Shown here: positions 1-10,926 of the stretch, piece by piece
Layout of the letters: each line of letters starts with the position of its first letter
Numbering within the stretch: position 1 is the stretch's first letter
Assembly: GCA_036245525.1 (NCBI GenBank)
Contig: BTPG01000007.1
Span: forward strand, 164,003,894-164,067,893
From: Semisulcospira habei
Taxonomy: Eukaryota; Mollusca; Gastropoda; Semisulcospiridae
Direction: 5' to 3'
DNA length: 64,000 nucleotides
Notes under the pieces: generated by a model
What the model was told of the DNA's origin: nothing
Database searches by the model: none
The model's input: the letters and a program-made list of their open reading frames with translations, nothing else
Program-made: the position numbers and the translations under genes

Positions 1-555
1 GAGCCGTTTCGCCGCAGCCAGCATCAAGACGTCTTGTATTAGAAGTCAGTAAAACTCCACGGATCTCAAGCTCAGTGTTGGCAACCTAAATCCCCGAGAT
101 GCTTACAGGCTCAGTACTGGCATCACAGACGCCGGTAATTTTCACTGACACAGAGTTAAACACAGCACTTTCTGGACTATAAAATAATGACAATCAGTTT
201 CAATGAAGCCTACCTCTGGTCACCACCTAATGGGCAAGTGAGTGTTTTGTTGTTTTACTGGTCTCGATACAGCTCAATGCGTCTCATCATCACATCACAA
301 GGGTCCCATACTCTGCCGGTTCCAGACAAGCCTGCTAGCACCGCAGACGAGAAAGCAAGGTTCTCATGACGGCACGACAGTGTCGGGTTTCACAGGATGC
401 CGTTCACCACACACCCAGCCAGGCAAGCGGTTCGATAACTCGATAAGAATCCAACACACAGCAAGACTCTATTGGTGCCGCAACAACGATAATTAAGCAG
501 GTAACTGCACCATGAAGACACTGATCAGGGAACTGCAGAGCCAAACAAGGCGTGA
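1..555. other. No gene seen
   Basis: No exon with credible splice sites, no long reading frame and no recognised repeat were found. Short reading frames here lack family features. Confidence 0.5.
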
Positions 556-671
556 AGATGTGCCAGCGAGAGGCATGATTCTCATAAGCCCTAGGTCTTA
601 ACACGTCCTAGCAAGAGGCACAGATCCTCATAAGACCCGCAGGGGCTCATGAGGATCTGTGACTCTTGCAG
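556..671. mobile_element. Palindrome family A, degenerate pair
   Basis: A half copy (about 556-596) is followed by a fuller but diverged hairpin at 611-670. The arms start GCAAGAGGCACAGATCCTCA and end with the complement of the AAGAGG motif. The left arm has changes near the centre, so the hairpin is imperfect. Confidence 0.6.
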
Positions 672-751
672 AAGGATTTTAAGTAAGCGACTAAAAAGCA
701 GACGATGAACATGTTAGATCATTAGGTCTCAAAGTCTGGAGAGATGTGACA

Positions 752-817
752 GCAAGAGGCATAGATTCTTATGAGCCCCTGCAGTCGCAGTGGCTCATGA
801 GAAACTATGCCTCTTTG
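752..817. mobile_element. Palindrome family A copy
   Basis: Inverted repeat with arms beginning GCAAGAGGCATAGATTC and a centre around CCCCTGCAG. Several arm mismatches show it is an older copy. No TTAA ends are evident. Confidence 0.7.
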
Positions 818-1077
818 ACAATGAGTAAAGGGAAGGGCGGCTGATATCCTACAGTCGACAGAACAACGCTGAACACACAGGCATCACAAAGGTGTACATT
901 TCCGCTGCGGAACTCCAAACATTCCGATATCGCCGAAACCATTGACAGGAACACAAACTAGCTGGCAGGCACCAAGACAGACCACTCAAAGGCGATAACG
1001 ATCTCCGATACAAAGAATGCGTAAAATCAAGTTACACGCACACAATGTATAATCAACTCTCTCAGGACTTGCGTGCA

Positions 1078-1145
1078 CAGTGGCTGTCTGCCTCGATAGG
1101 CTACCGCTGATCAGCTGTAGCGATTTGAGGGAGATAACCAATGTG
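1078..1145. mobile_element. Palindrome family D, diverged
   Basis: Arms resemble ACTGGTTGTCTCCCTCRATTC with central CTACCGCTGATCAGCTGTAG. It is diverged, but the layout matches the cleaner copies at 23276, 28697 and 54721. Confidence 0.55.
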
Positions 1146-1192
1146 ATGTTTGCGTCGATTGAACGGCAATTATCATCACTGGCTACACATCC

Positions 1193-1254
1193 AACACTGG
1201 TCACCTCCATCGATCCGCTACGCATGCATGCGTATCGAGGGGGGTAACAAGTGT
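1193..1254. mobile_element. Palindrome family D, diverged
   Basis: Arms CAACACTGGTCACCTCCATC and its rough complement surround the self-complementary centre CGCATGCATGCG. Second diverged D copy, about 50 bp from the first. Confidence 0.55.
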
Positions 1255-1532
1255 ACATTTTTAATTCTCACAATTGGGACGATAATTTACCTCGGGATCT
1301 GGTATTGGTCGAAGTACGTTTTTACGTGAAAATTATAGACGGACTTTGCATAGGATGTCATACAGGTCCATTTTATCATTGTTGCCTGTTGAGATGAGGT
1401 AGACTATTCCTCTGAATTTCACAACGATCACATTCACTGTTGAGGTCATTTCCAAACTGCACGACCATTAACCAACAATCACAAATACTGGCACTAGAGC
1501 TACATTTTCATTCCTCACGACGACACAGACTC

Positions 1533-1912
1533 TACCCTGTCCAGGTACATCTTTCATTCTCAGTACTGCAGGCATAGACCGATTCTCGTAACCATCGACA
1601 ATCTCACAAGTAATGAAGCCAAGTCCATTTTGAGTGCTCCCGACAACCGCTGGCACTTCTGTAACCAGATGTATTTTTAACCCTTTAGCTGTCGGTAGCG
1701 GTTTTTGACGCGATAATTCCTGCAGGAATCATCGCGACTAAAACCACTACGGACAGCCACTGGGTTAATTACTGTGTTCAAGGTACGCCTTTCATGTTGT
1801 ACGACTGGAATAGTGGAATAGATTCTCACAACCACCGACAATCACAGGTAATGACACAACTACATTTTCACTGCTCGCGACAATCGCCGACACTCCTGCG
1901 ACCAGGTGGACG
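1533..1912. repeat. Diverged 135-bp direct repeats around a family B palindrome
   Basis: About 1533-1672 and 1776-1912 align as direct repeats: both carry an AGGTACRYCTTTCAT-like start, a CATCGACAATC/CACCGACAATC block, AGTAATGA/GGTAATGA, and a CATTTT..CTC.CGACAA tail. They flank the palindrome at 1677-1768. Confidence 0.55.
1677..1768. mobile_element. Palindrome family B copy with TTAA ends
   Basis: TTAACCCTTTAGCTG opens and a TGGGTTAA end closes this 92-bp unit. Inside are inverted arms GTCGGTAGCGGTTTTTGACG and the complement, meeting at TCCTGCAGGA. The TTAA/CCC...GGG/TTAA design is that of TTAA-targeting, piggyBac-like miniature elements (inference). Reading frames across it are artefacts. 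Confidence 0.7.
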
Positions 1913-2234
1913 GCGGTACTGGCAGCGCGCCGTCAACACAGCAGGCAGTGTGCGCTTCGGCCTGTCACATTTTTGACTGCTGCTCGTGTCACTCCGACAA
2001 CTGTAAGAGTGAGAGGTAGCGAGGGACTGAGACCGGGACTGCGAGGACGGAAGGACTAAACACACGGCGCGCGACACCTCATTTGCTGCGCCACCAGCAC
2101 CGCTACACTGCCACTCATACACCGGCCGCACTCAGCCCTCGGTCGCCGGGTCGGGGACAAAGACAAAGAGCCCGTGCCGACTCACGGGGCACATCACAGC
2201 TGCTGTGCGATGTATTCTGCGTTAACTCATTCAA
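1913..2234. other. GC-rich stretch, no gene seen
   Basis: Moderately GC-rich with several CpGs. No exon with a credible splice pair or conserved protein motif was recognised. Confidence 0.45.
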
Positions 2235-2324
2235 GGCGGCCGAATCAATAGCTGCGGAAGTGTCGTACATCGTTGCCGACGGCAACGATGTACGACACTT
2301 CCGCAGCTATTGATGCGGGCCGCC
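2235..2324. repeat. Near-perfect 90-bp palindrome
   Basis: Arms of about 45 bp start GGCGGCC and meet at CGTTGCCGACGGCAACG with almost no loop. The right arm carries a few changes near its outer end (TGATGCGGGCC against GGCCGAATCA). A TTAA lies 10 bp upstream at 2222. The core matches none of families A to F. Confidence 0.8.
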
Positions 2325-2693
2325 TGGCATGATATGACAGAACATGCAAGACAGAAACACCGTATCGCTGACTTGACACTTCGTACAGTAAGTTGAACAT
2401 CGTACATCATGCTTGAACTTCGTCAGTACAGCATGCCGCTGAAACACCGTTTACCCCTGGTCGAAGGCTTCTAATGCAAATTCTGCTAAACTATTAAGCC
2501 TTGCTATGCATAATTTTGAACTGGAATGCAGAGCACATCTACATAATATGTGATCACAAGGACCAAATATCTGCTTATTCAATAGATTTATGCAAGCCAC
2601 GAAACGGAAATAAAATCGAATCGATACGAATACGAAAATACCGCTCGAAATGTGCTTCCGGTACACCTTATCCCCCGCGCACTCTGAAAATAA
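2325..2693. other. No gene seen
   Basis: AT-moderate sequence without a recognisable exon or repeat. Confidence 0.45.

Positions 2694-2728
<35 letters not shown>
2694..2728. repeat. (CT)n microsatellite
   Basis: CT dinucleotide run with one GT interruption near its end. Confidence 0.9.
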
Positions 2729-2729
<1 letters not shown>

Positions 2730-3072
2730 TTCCGCGTGTCAAGGAGCCAGACTTTACTTTCCAAGAAGCGCTAAAATGACGACGAGAAGCTGAGATGACC
2801 ACGGGCTCTGCAGCTATGAAAATCTATTTTCCTAGCGCGTTTCTCTCTTTGCTGGGCATGTCTGTAGCACCTGCTGTGTAAGGCTCATTGTAAACAAATC
2901 TATACATCTTGCGGCTGCATAAGATTCTGTCTCACCCCTAAGTTACTGCAAGTAAACAGACCTGTCTGAAACACTGACAGATTCGACGCCGAATGGTGAC
3001 CCCAAAGTGCAAAAATCACGGACATAATTTACATCTGTGTCCCTTGGACTATAGGGTTATTGTAAATAGGCA
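2729..3072. other. No gene seen
   Basis: No exon or family-level repeat recognised. Confidence 0.45.
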
Positions 3073-3136
3073 GCAAAATGCAAAGAACCTCATGAGCCCC
3101 CGCAATTGGGGGCTCATGAGGTTCTTTGCGTTTTGC
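3073..3136. mobile_element. Palindrome family A copy, variant arms
   Basis: Near-perfect hairpin. The inner arms GAACCTCATGAGCCCCCGCA are standard family A; the outer arms are GCAAAATGCAAA instead of GCAAGAGGCATA, a private subtype. Confidence 0.75.
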
Positions 3137-3835
3137 ACTGTGTCGGCTGGTGTTTGCATTTTCCCGACAGCCGGTCAGGGTGCTTAGCCCAAGAATCTAA
3201 GCTTCCTTGAGAACTGGCCGTGTTTAAAATTAGACCTGTTCTCCACCGTCAAAACTGAGTGGGCAGTACTGAATAGATCGCAATAGCCAGGCGTAATGGC
3301 GCAGGACCCGTGCTGCTGGCTTGCCTTTACACTCTATAGTGGCAAGAAAGTCCTGACAAAGAAAGAATTTCACTCAGAAAAGTCAACAATAGCACAATAA
3401 ATATGTTGTTACTGTCCTTTCTACGCGTGTTTTTTTTTTTTTTTTTTTCCTTGTGATTTTCTGAACATTTTACACTATTGGCAGTCACTTTTTTCGGGTC
3501 TGGATAAATGTGAAAAGATGTCAAACTAACACAGCACTACCCATAAGCTGTCATGATGGATATTTTCCCCATAACTTCAAGCACTGAGAGTCGGTTTAGA
3601 GAGCGCGATTTAACTCTTTTGCATCTCGGTAGCTACCGACACCCAATGGGTTAAATTTGATTGGTCGTTTCAAAATTGACTGTAGGAGCGAAGTAGGGCT
3701 AAACTCCCCCACGGCCGCTATCGCCCGACTGGGGCCATTCACACTCCGTAATGCTCATTTTGCATTATTGTGACGGCGTACGATATGACCCGAATTGGTG
3801 TGATATGACCTCCCGGTGGCACGCGCCAAAATGCC
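3137..3835. other. No gene seen; poly-T tract
   Basis: Contains a T run near 3431-3449 and a CTGTCCTTTCTACGCGTG motif near 3411 that recurs near 14.2, 33.9, 34.05 and 52.57 kb. No exon recognised. Confidence 0.45.
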
Positions 3836-4236
3836 TCTCCCTCCAGATTTGACCCGGGGTCACTTCAATTCACCCAGATCGACCCGCTGTCGTTTTGACG
3901 TCACAACAGATTGACCCGGTGTCACTTTGACGTCACACCAGACTGATCAGTGTCACTTTGACGTCACACCAGATTGACAAGCGGTCACTCTGACGTCTCA
4001 CCAGATTGACAAAGGGTCACTTTGACGTCACACCAGATTGAAAAGGGTCACTTTGACGTCACACCAGATTGACCCGGGATTACTCTGACGTAGCCCCAGG
4101 TTATATTATATTAACCCAGGATCAATTTGTCGTCACGCCAGACTGACCCGGGGTCGCTTTAACGGCACACCACATTGACCCAGGATCACATTGACGTCAC
4201 ACCTGCTGAACCCTTTTGACGTCACATCGCACACAG
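3836..4236. repeat. Minisatellite carrying CRE-like TGACGTCA motifs
   Basis: About ten diverged units of roughly 33-37 bp, each of the form GGGTCACTTTGACGTCACAC followed by CAGATTGACCC. Most units keep a full or one-off TGACGTCA, the established CREB/ATF site, next to a GGGTCA half-site. Whether it binds factors is unknown; it could be a plain tandem repeat. Confidence 0.75.
4225..4236. repeat. Target-site duplication, LINE 3' side
   Basis: CATCGCACACAG here recurs at 7384-7395, on the other side of the minus-strand LINE. It marks insertion at the edge of the CRE minisatellite. Confidence 0.8.
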
Positions 4237-7200
4237 CTTACTTGCTTAATTCCTTGGATTCCTCGTGGAACAAAGGGCCTCTGCAACAGTCCTCCAGCGC
4301 ACTCGGTTCTGGGCAGCCTTTTTCAGTTCACCCCACGACAGGTTGCAGCTCTTCATTTCTTCTTCACAGGATCGTCTCCAGGTGGTCTTAGGGCGACCGA
4401 CCCGTCTCTTTCCTTGGGGGTTCCACTGCAAAGCTTGCCGGGTGATGTCCTGTGAGGGTTTCCGCAGGGTGTGTCCTATCCATCGCCATTTCCGCCTGGC
4501 AATCTGCTGGTCGATGGGATCTTGGTTTGTCCGCTGCCACAAATCGGTATTCCTTATTTTGTCTGTCCACCTGATCTTCAGTATGTTGCGAAGGCAGCCG
4601 TTGACGAATACTTGGATCTTGTTGGTTAGGGTGTTGGTGACTCTCCAGGTCTCTGAGCCATAGAGGAGGACAGACTTAACGTTGCTGTTAAAAATTCGTA
4701 GCTTGTTGCGGACAGACAGAGATGTTGACCTCCAGACTGGTCTCAGGGTAATGAAGGCGTATCTCGCTTTCCCGATTCTGGCTTTGATGTCTTCGTCAGA
4801 ACCACCTGTTGCTGATACAATGCTGCCCAGGTAAGTGAAAGAGGTAACTTCTTTCAGCTCGCTGTCTCCAAGGGTGATTAGCTTCTGCTGCTTCTTGAAC
4901 AAGGTCATGGTTTCTGTCTTTTCCAGGTTGATTTGCAGTCCAGTCTGGGATGCTTCTTGGGCCAGGTTATCTGTTTTCTGTTGCATATGTTGATATTTCT
5001 GGGACATCAGGCACAAGTCGTCCGCAAAGTCCAGGTCCTCAAGAAATTGATTCAGGGACCACTGGATTCCTGTTTTTCCTGCTTTAGTTGCCTGTCTCAT
5101 CACCCAGTCGACCACTAACAGGAAGATCATTGGGGAGAGCATGCATCCTTGTCGGACTCCTGTTTTCACCTCAAAGTCCTCTGTCAGTTTGCCATTGTGG
5201 ATAACTTGGCAGGTGGCGCCTTCATAAAGTTGCTGGATCAGGGTAATGAAGCTTTGAGGGATTCCATAGTGGTGGAGGAGCTGCCAGATGGTTTCTCTGT
5301 CTACACTATCGAACGCTTGGCGAAAGTCGATGAAGTTGAGGTACAGCGTCGACTGCCACTCCAAGGATTGTTCGATGATGATTCGGAGCGTTGCTATTTG
5401 GTCTGTACACGACTTGTCTTTCCTGAAGCCAGCTTGTTCTGGTCTAAGTTTTTCGTCCACTGCATCTTTCAGCCGGTCGAGGATAATGCGGGTCAGTACT
5501 TTGCCAGGTACTGACAGTAGCATGATGCCGCGCCAGTTCTTGCAGGATCCTAGGTCTCCTTTCTTGGGAAGTTTTACCAGGTGTCCCTTTTTCCACTGTG
5601 CTGGTACTCTTCCTTCCCTCCAGACCTTCTGCAGTAGAGGCAGCAACATGTTGACTGTGACTGAAAGGTCTACCTTGAGCGCCTCTGGAGGAATTCCATC
5701 TGGGCCGGCTGCTTTCCCATTTTTCAGGGTCTTCAAGGCTTTTAGGATTTCTGCTTTCGCGGGAGGGTTGGTGTTGACTTTGAGCGGTAAGTTTGCAGGG
5801 GGGATGTCTGGTCTCACTGACGGTGGGGGTTGATTTAAAAGTTCCCCAAAGTGTTCAGCCCATCGTTGTCTTTGGTCTTGCTCTTTGCTGATGGGGTTTC
5901 CTTCTCTGTCTTTAACTGGTTTGTCCACGTTCGTCTTTTTGGCTGAGAGGGTCCTGGTGACCTTGTACAGAGTGCTCAGGTCCCTCTTTTCTGCTGCCTG
6001 CTCCGCCTCTGTCGCTAGAGCGTCATAAAAGAGCCTCTTGTCTTTCCTGACACTTTTCTTGACTTTCTTGTTTATTTGGGTAAATTCATCTCGAAGAGTT
6101 TTCTTTTCTTTTCCACTTCATTCTTGTTGCTGTTGATCTGTTGCTTGATTTCTCTTCTATTCTTTATCGTCTGCCATGTGTCACTGGAGAGCCATTCCTT
6201 GGTTGTCCATTCTCTTTTACCCAGCACTTCTTCGCATGTGCCTATCTCTTAAGGAGCTCCAGTGTTCCTCCAGGGGTGTTTCTTCGGTCACCAAGTTCAA
6301 GGCTTCAAATCTGTTCTTCAGGGAGGTTGAAAAGGTGTCTCTGTAGTCTTTCTCCATCAGCCGCTGGGTGTTAAACTTTATGTGAGGTCGGTTGGCTATG
6401 TCTCTAAAAGCTCGTAGTTTGACTTTGATGGTTCCAATCACCAAATGGTGGTCCGAGGCTACGTCTGCCCCTCGTTGGGATCTTGTGTCTTGCAGGCTTC
6501 GTCTCCATTTCCTAGAGATAGTGATGTAGTCTATCTGGTTTTTTGGTGTTGCCGTCTGGTGAGATCCAGGTTTCTTTGTGAATGTCTTTGTGCTGGAATA
6601 CACTGCCGCCAATGACCAGTCATTAAAAGCACAATAGTCTGTGAAAAGCTCGCCATTTTCATTCATTGTTCCAAGGGCCTGGGTTCCCATAATCAATTCT
6701 TTTCCAAGGTTGTCTTTCCCTATCTTGGCATTCAGGTCACCCATCAGTATCTTGGTGTCTCTCTTGGGTAACTCATTAACTACTGTCTGGAGAGAATTGT
6801 AGAAATATCAGCATCGTTAGTAGGCGAGTAGCATTGGATGAATGTAATTTTTCTCCCCTTGGAGTTGAATCTTGCTGTCATGATTCTAGAGGAGACTGGT
6901 TGCCATTCCATAAGGGCTCTGGCTGCTACAGGGGACATCATGATGGCAACTCCTTCTGTGTGTTCGTGGTTCTCGTCTGCATGTCCCGAGTAGAGGATTT
7001 TCTCTCCGCTGGCAAGTGTTGTCATGCCAGACCCATTCCATCTGCTTTCAGAAATTCCTAGTACTTGGATGTTGTATCTTTTCATCTCGCTAGCCACTTG
7101 AGCTGCTTTTCCAGTTTCATACATGGTTCGTACGTTCCAAGTTCCGATCTTTGCTGTTGCTTTTATCGTCAGGAGATTCGTCGGCTGGTTGGCTTCCGTG

Positions 7201-7383
7201 AGGCTTTCACCAACCCGCGTCATCTGCTCTCCTGTAGAGGCATCTCCCTGAATCAAGCGCTGGTTGGATTCTTCTGTTGCTTTGGTTTCTGTAGCTTTAG
7301 GGTTTTTACAGGGTGGGGTTGCTGGCCCCACGCCCAACCCTCCTCCTTTCTCACCCGGGTTTGGGACCGGCCATGGCGGAGTT
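4237..7383 (-). mobile_element. RTE-like LINE, near full length, degraded
   Basis: Complete but disabled non-LTR retrotransposon of about 3.15 kb. Its 5' end (AACTCCGCCATGGCCGG on the minus strand, near 7383) matches the start of the intact copy at 36956, and its 3' end lies just past the ORF stop in an AAG-rich tail (TAAGCAAGTAAG). A 12-bp duplication, CATCGCACACAG, flanks it (4225-4236 and 7384-7395). One ORF encodes an APE-type endonuclease and a reverse transcriptase, as in RTE/BovB elements. Length and end points match the intact copies, so it inserted full length and decayed later. Confidence 0.85.
4246..7337 (-). pseudogene. Broken endonuclease-reverse transcriptase ORF
   Basis: Three pieces in register with the intact relatives: 6780-7337 (endonuclease start: TWNVRTM, SESRW, CYSPTND), 6217-6744 (endonuclease end: MGDLNAK, NQIDYI, SDHHL) and 4246-5928 (RT with YRGIM-like, AFDSVD and FADD motifs, then a C-terminal [14 protein letters not shown] / GRPKTTWRR region). 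Frameshifts near 6800 (with a small deletion), 6240 and 6110 separate them. The RT piece alone is open for 560 residues and keeps FADD, so domain loss is recent relative to the drift. Not expected to make a working enzyme. Confidence 0.85.
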
Positions 7384-7395
7384 CATCGCACACAG
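7384..7395. repeat. Target-site duplication, LINE 5' side
   Basis: Second copy of CATCGCACACAG. Confidence 0.8.
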
Positions 7396-7650
7396 AGGTG
7401 CCTCAATATTTGCCTGTAAGCTCATCGTGTGCATCTTTATAGGAAGTAAATCAAACAAAGCTCTTTGGCCCGATCAACGCGATCTATGATCCAGATTAAA
7501 CACTGCAAGGCGATAATTTGTCCACTTCAAATTCCTCATAAAATGGCACTGCCGCGGGGACATGCCATCGATTTCGCTGACATGGCGCCTGAATGTAACT
7601 TTCAAAAAGACGAGTGGGTTGATCTCTTGTGCGTGCGGCCACCGTTACCT

Positions 7651-7867
7651 TTAACCCGTCTTGACCGCCGGAGAACAATCAGAACCCAAACGCAAGAGGC
7701 ACAGATCCTCATGAGCCCCCGCAGTTGCGGGGGCTCATGAGGATCTATGCCTCTTGCTGATCCCACGTTGTCTTCATAAAGTATTCCTTGGACGCATGGG
7801 GTTTTTAGCGTTGAGTTGGCGAAATTTGTGAAAAATAATCTGTATCCAGTGGCTGGGAAGGGGTTAA
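7651..7867. mobile_element. Palindrome family A, complete TTAA-bounded copy
   Basis: A 217-bp unit from TTAACCCGTC (7651) to GGGGTTAA (ending 7867). The hairpin at 7692-7757 has 33-bp arms (GCAAGAGGCACAGATCCTCA... meeting at GCAGTTGC) with about one mismatch. The right flank holds the family motif GGGGTTTTTAGCG, equivalent to GGGGATCTTTGAC in other copies. A good type copy for the family. Confidence 0.75.
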
Positions 7868-8170
7868 CACTGCCGGCGGTTACATGCACAGAGGGGGTTA
7901 ACGATACTGTTCTTACAGACTCTTAGCCAACGCCTTCCATCCGCAAGGGACACAGACCTTCATAGACCGACGTAGCTACAGGGGAACCTGACAATTTATG
8001 CCGTTCCTTGCTGGTTTTTGTGGGCTAAATTCAGCTACATAATAATATTCGCTCGCAATCTACCATATGTTATCCCCACCGCATACATTTCATAGGGTCT
8101 TATATTTAAATATTACAGACACTCAGGCAAAAACAAATTTATATCAAGATCTGCTTTGAGTAGGCAGACG
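7868..8170. other. Intergenic; very diverged family A trace
   Basis: About 7938-8012 keeps CGCAAGGGACACAGACCTTC and a GCCGTTCCTTGC end, a worn family A hairpin. No exon seen. Confidence 0.4.
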
Positions 8171-8253
8171 ACAGTACCTTCATTTTTGTGAAAAGCAAGA
8201 TTCTTATTGTTTCACAATGAAAATGTCGCTTTTCACGAAAAGGACTTGCCGTC
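8171..8253. mobile_element. Palindrome family F copy
   Basis: Arms GACGACAGTACCTTCATTTT and complement, inner part GTGAAAAGCAAGATTCTTATT meeting near TTGTTTCACAATGA. Related hairpins lie at 47399 and 59534. Confidence 0.65.
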
Positions 8254-8410
8254 TTTTTGTCATTTCAGATCTGCACTACAAACGACGATTGATTCTGCAA
8301 AGATTCATGAAATCGAATGACAAAGATGTTGCCAAAATTATATCTCGCTGCTCCTGAAACGAAGACTGCATGTGAATGTACCTGCTGTAGCCTGAAACTG
8401 TAACCTTAAT

Positions 8411-8624
8411 TTAACTCATTCTACCCCAGACACACCACAGAAAGATGAGGATCGACCATGATAGTTCAAGGGTGATGCCAGAATAGCTTGGCGCCTATGG
8501 GCGCCAAGCTATTCTGGCATCACCCTTGAGCTATCATGGTCGATCTATGTCTTGCACTGCAATGCAGTCTTCAAAGGACAACGGCAAAATTTGGGGATTT
8601 CGGTGTTGGGGTAGAATGAGTTAA
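8411..8624 (+). mobile_element. Palindrome family C, complete 214-bp copy
   Basis: TTAACTCATTCTACCCCA opens and TGGGGTAGAATGAGTTAA closes it: an 18-bp perfect terminal inverted repeat including TTAA. The central hairpin runs from GATCGACCATGATAG to its complement and meets at GGCGCCTATGGGCGCC. The two flanks are unequal, giving an orientation (short flank left). About 95% identical by eye, and equal in length, to the copy at 22435. Confidence 0.85.
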
Positions 8625-8730
8625 AGAGGAATTTTTACCTGAGGCTGTCGTCGTCAAATGAAAATGACATTATGACAGGTGCATGTCTACCGATGAGTTA
8701 CTTCAGCCATGTATCATAAACTACCCAGTA

Positions 8731-8834
8731 AGTAAAGGACCTCGGGTCCACGACGGCTGCAGTGGGCCCGCGCACGGCTGTGCGCGGGCCCACTGCGGCC
8801 GTCGTGGGCCCGAAGACCTTTAGCTCCTGGGGTA
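8731..8834. repeat. Palindrome family E, GC-rich
   Basis: Arms of about 48 bp: CTACCCAGTAAGTAAAGGAC outside, then GTGGGCCCGCGCACGGC at the centre. Near-perfect in the inner 70 bp. Related hairpins lie near 35603, 36008 and 46757. Confidence 0.75.
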
Positions 8835-8908
8835 TTTGACAAGGATATGGATCGACCTGAACAGTTTAAAGGTGGCGCTTTCAGTGACACCTGAAAGACT
8901 GAGAAGTC

Positions 8909-8974
8909 AAGGGTAGTGCCAGATTAGCTTGGTGCCCGAACTTTCCAAGCTAGTCTGACACTACTCTGAGAGCA
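8909..8974. mobile_element. Family C hairpin, decayed
   Basis: AAGGGTAGTGCCAGATTAGC and a diverged complement (AGCTAGTCTGACACTACTC) around CTTTCC. No TTAA ends. Confidence 0.5.
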
Positions 8975-9487
8975 GTCTCTTGGACTGTCATGGAACTGGC
9001 ATCTTCTGCGATACGTATGTAGGCCACTTCGAAATTAAGAAGTAGGTCAACTCAAACGAACGCATGACTTCCACACAATTATGAAATAGACGACTTTAGT
9101 AAATCAACACTAGGTTAAGATATGCACGTGTTCGACGCAAACAACAGAGTAGCCTGTAAGCCCGAAGAAATATGTGATATCCCATGTTTTGGTTTGCTCC
9201 CAATCTACTGTTTGCGTCAAAAACTCGTGTAATTTTAATAATATAATAAAACTCATGATCATGAACACAATAATAGTAATAAAGAAAAGTCATAGAAGGC
9301 GCATATACACGGTAAAATGCTCTTTGATCTACTCCTGACTTCCAAATGTCCATTAAAAGGGCATACACGCATGCAATATGGCATGTCACATCCGCCCTTT
9401 TAATCAATGATTGTATGTCAAATTCGTGAATTCTTTAGACATACATCTCACTTACGGAAATCGTCTAATGTAAGACGACATCGTCCA
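8975..9487. other. No gene seen
   Basis: AT-rich; no exon with splice sites or conserved motif recognised. Confidence 0.45.
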
Positions 9488-9698
9488 AATGGGTACGCAT
9501 TGGGTTGTGAGATTAGTTGTTCAGTTTTAAATGTGAATGGGTACGCATTGGGTTGTGAGATTAGTTGTTCAGTTTTAAAGTTTTGACAGTGTGTGTAGAG
9601 CATTGAATTGTGTGATGGAGTCGACTGAGATGTTTGTAATTGTAACGACACCAGCACACATTCCTATGCTTTATGTCTTAAGGCAAATGGCAATAAAC

Positions 9699-9744
<46 letters not shown>
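9487..9744 (+). repeat. 46-bp tandem duplication and (ATT)n-tailed retroposon end
   Basis: A unit starting AATGGGTACGCATTGGG is present twice (about 9487-9533 and 9534-9580). Further on, GGCAATAAACAG leads straight into (TTA)n at 9701-9744, resembling the 3' end and tail of a retroposon. The element body was not identified. Confidence 0.6.
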
Positions 9745-9745
<1 letters not shown>

Positions 9746-10000
9746 ATGAAGCTTGCACATGTTATAGAGCAGTCGTGCACGATCAGCCGCGGGCCATGAA
9801 CTACAGACATTTTATTTTAGTCATCACTCAGTCTAGACGTATCGCGCGCTAAGGCGCCGCCGGCAACTCAAATAACATTTAATATGTACCACTCAGTCAA
9901 AATAAGTTAAGGATCACCCGGGAATATGGCTATGACGTCAAATAAGCGCAACTGTCGACTTTCAAAATTTTGTCTTGGAATTTTTTAACTAGACTGAAGA

Positions 10001-10087
10001 CCCTTTGTCTGTCGGTAGCGGTTTTTGTCGCGATGATTCCTACAGGAATCATCGCGACAAAAACCACTACCGACAGACAAAGAGTTA
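10001..10087. mobile_element. Palindrome family B copy
   Basis: CCCTTTGTCTGTCGGTAGCG and complement meet at TCCTACAGGA. It ends CAAAGAGTTAA; the left TTAA is offset (TTTTTTAACT near 9984). Arms about 40 bp with two or three mismatches. Confidence 0.75.
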
Positions 10088-10841
10088 AGAACGTGCAAAG
10101 TGTACAAACAAGCAAAGATTAAATATATGTATATGAAGGAAGTTTATAGAGTTTAATGTTACAATTGCAAGGTTTTTAATTTTTTAAAATTTTTTTGATT
10201 GACAATTTCCGGGGATGCAATTAATTGTATGGACTGGGACATACTACACGTGCATGCATACTGGAAAGAAGTCATCGAGTGATTTGGAGTAAATGAACCT
10301 GGATTTGAAAGGTCAGGGAGAGCGAATGCGTGCGAACCTAGAGAGACAGACAGAGAGAAAACTCGTCACGTCAGTCACTGCTTGCTGAATTACGATAGAA
10401 ACAGGTTCCACTGGCCCAACTTTCTACGTCAGCTAGCTAACCGGTTCCTTGCTATGTGCACCGTTCTGTATCTGACTGCGTCCACAACACAAATAGTAGT
10501 GGGAGGTAGACAGGACACGACAGTTCATGAGTAGTGCTTGATGGCATGGGTCAAAGTTGTCAACAGTGAATAATTATATACAAAGAGGCGATTGGCGATG
10601 ATAGGGGAGTGACAATTTTTTTTTTTTTTTTTTTGTAGATTGTTTTTTCAAGACAAATTGCGACTTTTCTTCCAATCTAGACATGTAAGGAACATAATAA
10701 TTATTAAAATATGTTAATTTCCCTAAGCAAAATGTTTCTGATTTCTGTATTAGGTCAACAAACCCTCGCCCATGCTATTTAACTCAGTGCCTGTTCGAGA
10801 ACCAGTAAATGAATGATTCATTCACGTGGATTCCACTTTTT
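10088..10841. other. No gene seen; poly-T tract
   Basis: Contains a T run at about 10615-10634. No exon recognised. Confidence 0.45.
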
Positions 10842-10926
10842 TCTTTGGTTGTCAGTAGCGCTTTTTGTCGAGGTGATTCCTACAGGAATCACCTCGACAA
10901 AAAGCGCAACTGAACGCCACATGGTT
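10842..10926. mobile_element. Palindrome family B, variant core
   Basis: Arms GTCAGTAGCGCTTTTTGTCG, then AGGTGATTCCTACAGGAATC, so the core reads TCGAGGTGATTCC in place of TCGCGATGATTCC. The complementary change on the other arm (GGAATCACCTCGA) keeps the pairing. Confidence 0.7.

Noticed and set aside
4265..5833. Plus-strand frames of 60-181 codons across the LINE at 4.2-7.4 kb
   Set aside because: They are shadows of the minus-strand endonuclease-RT frame; no independent motif.
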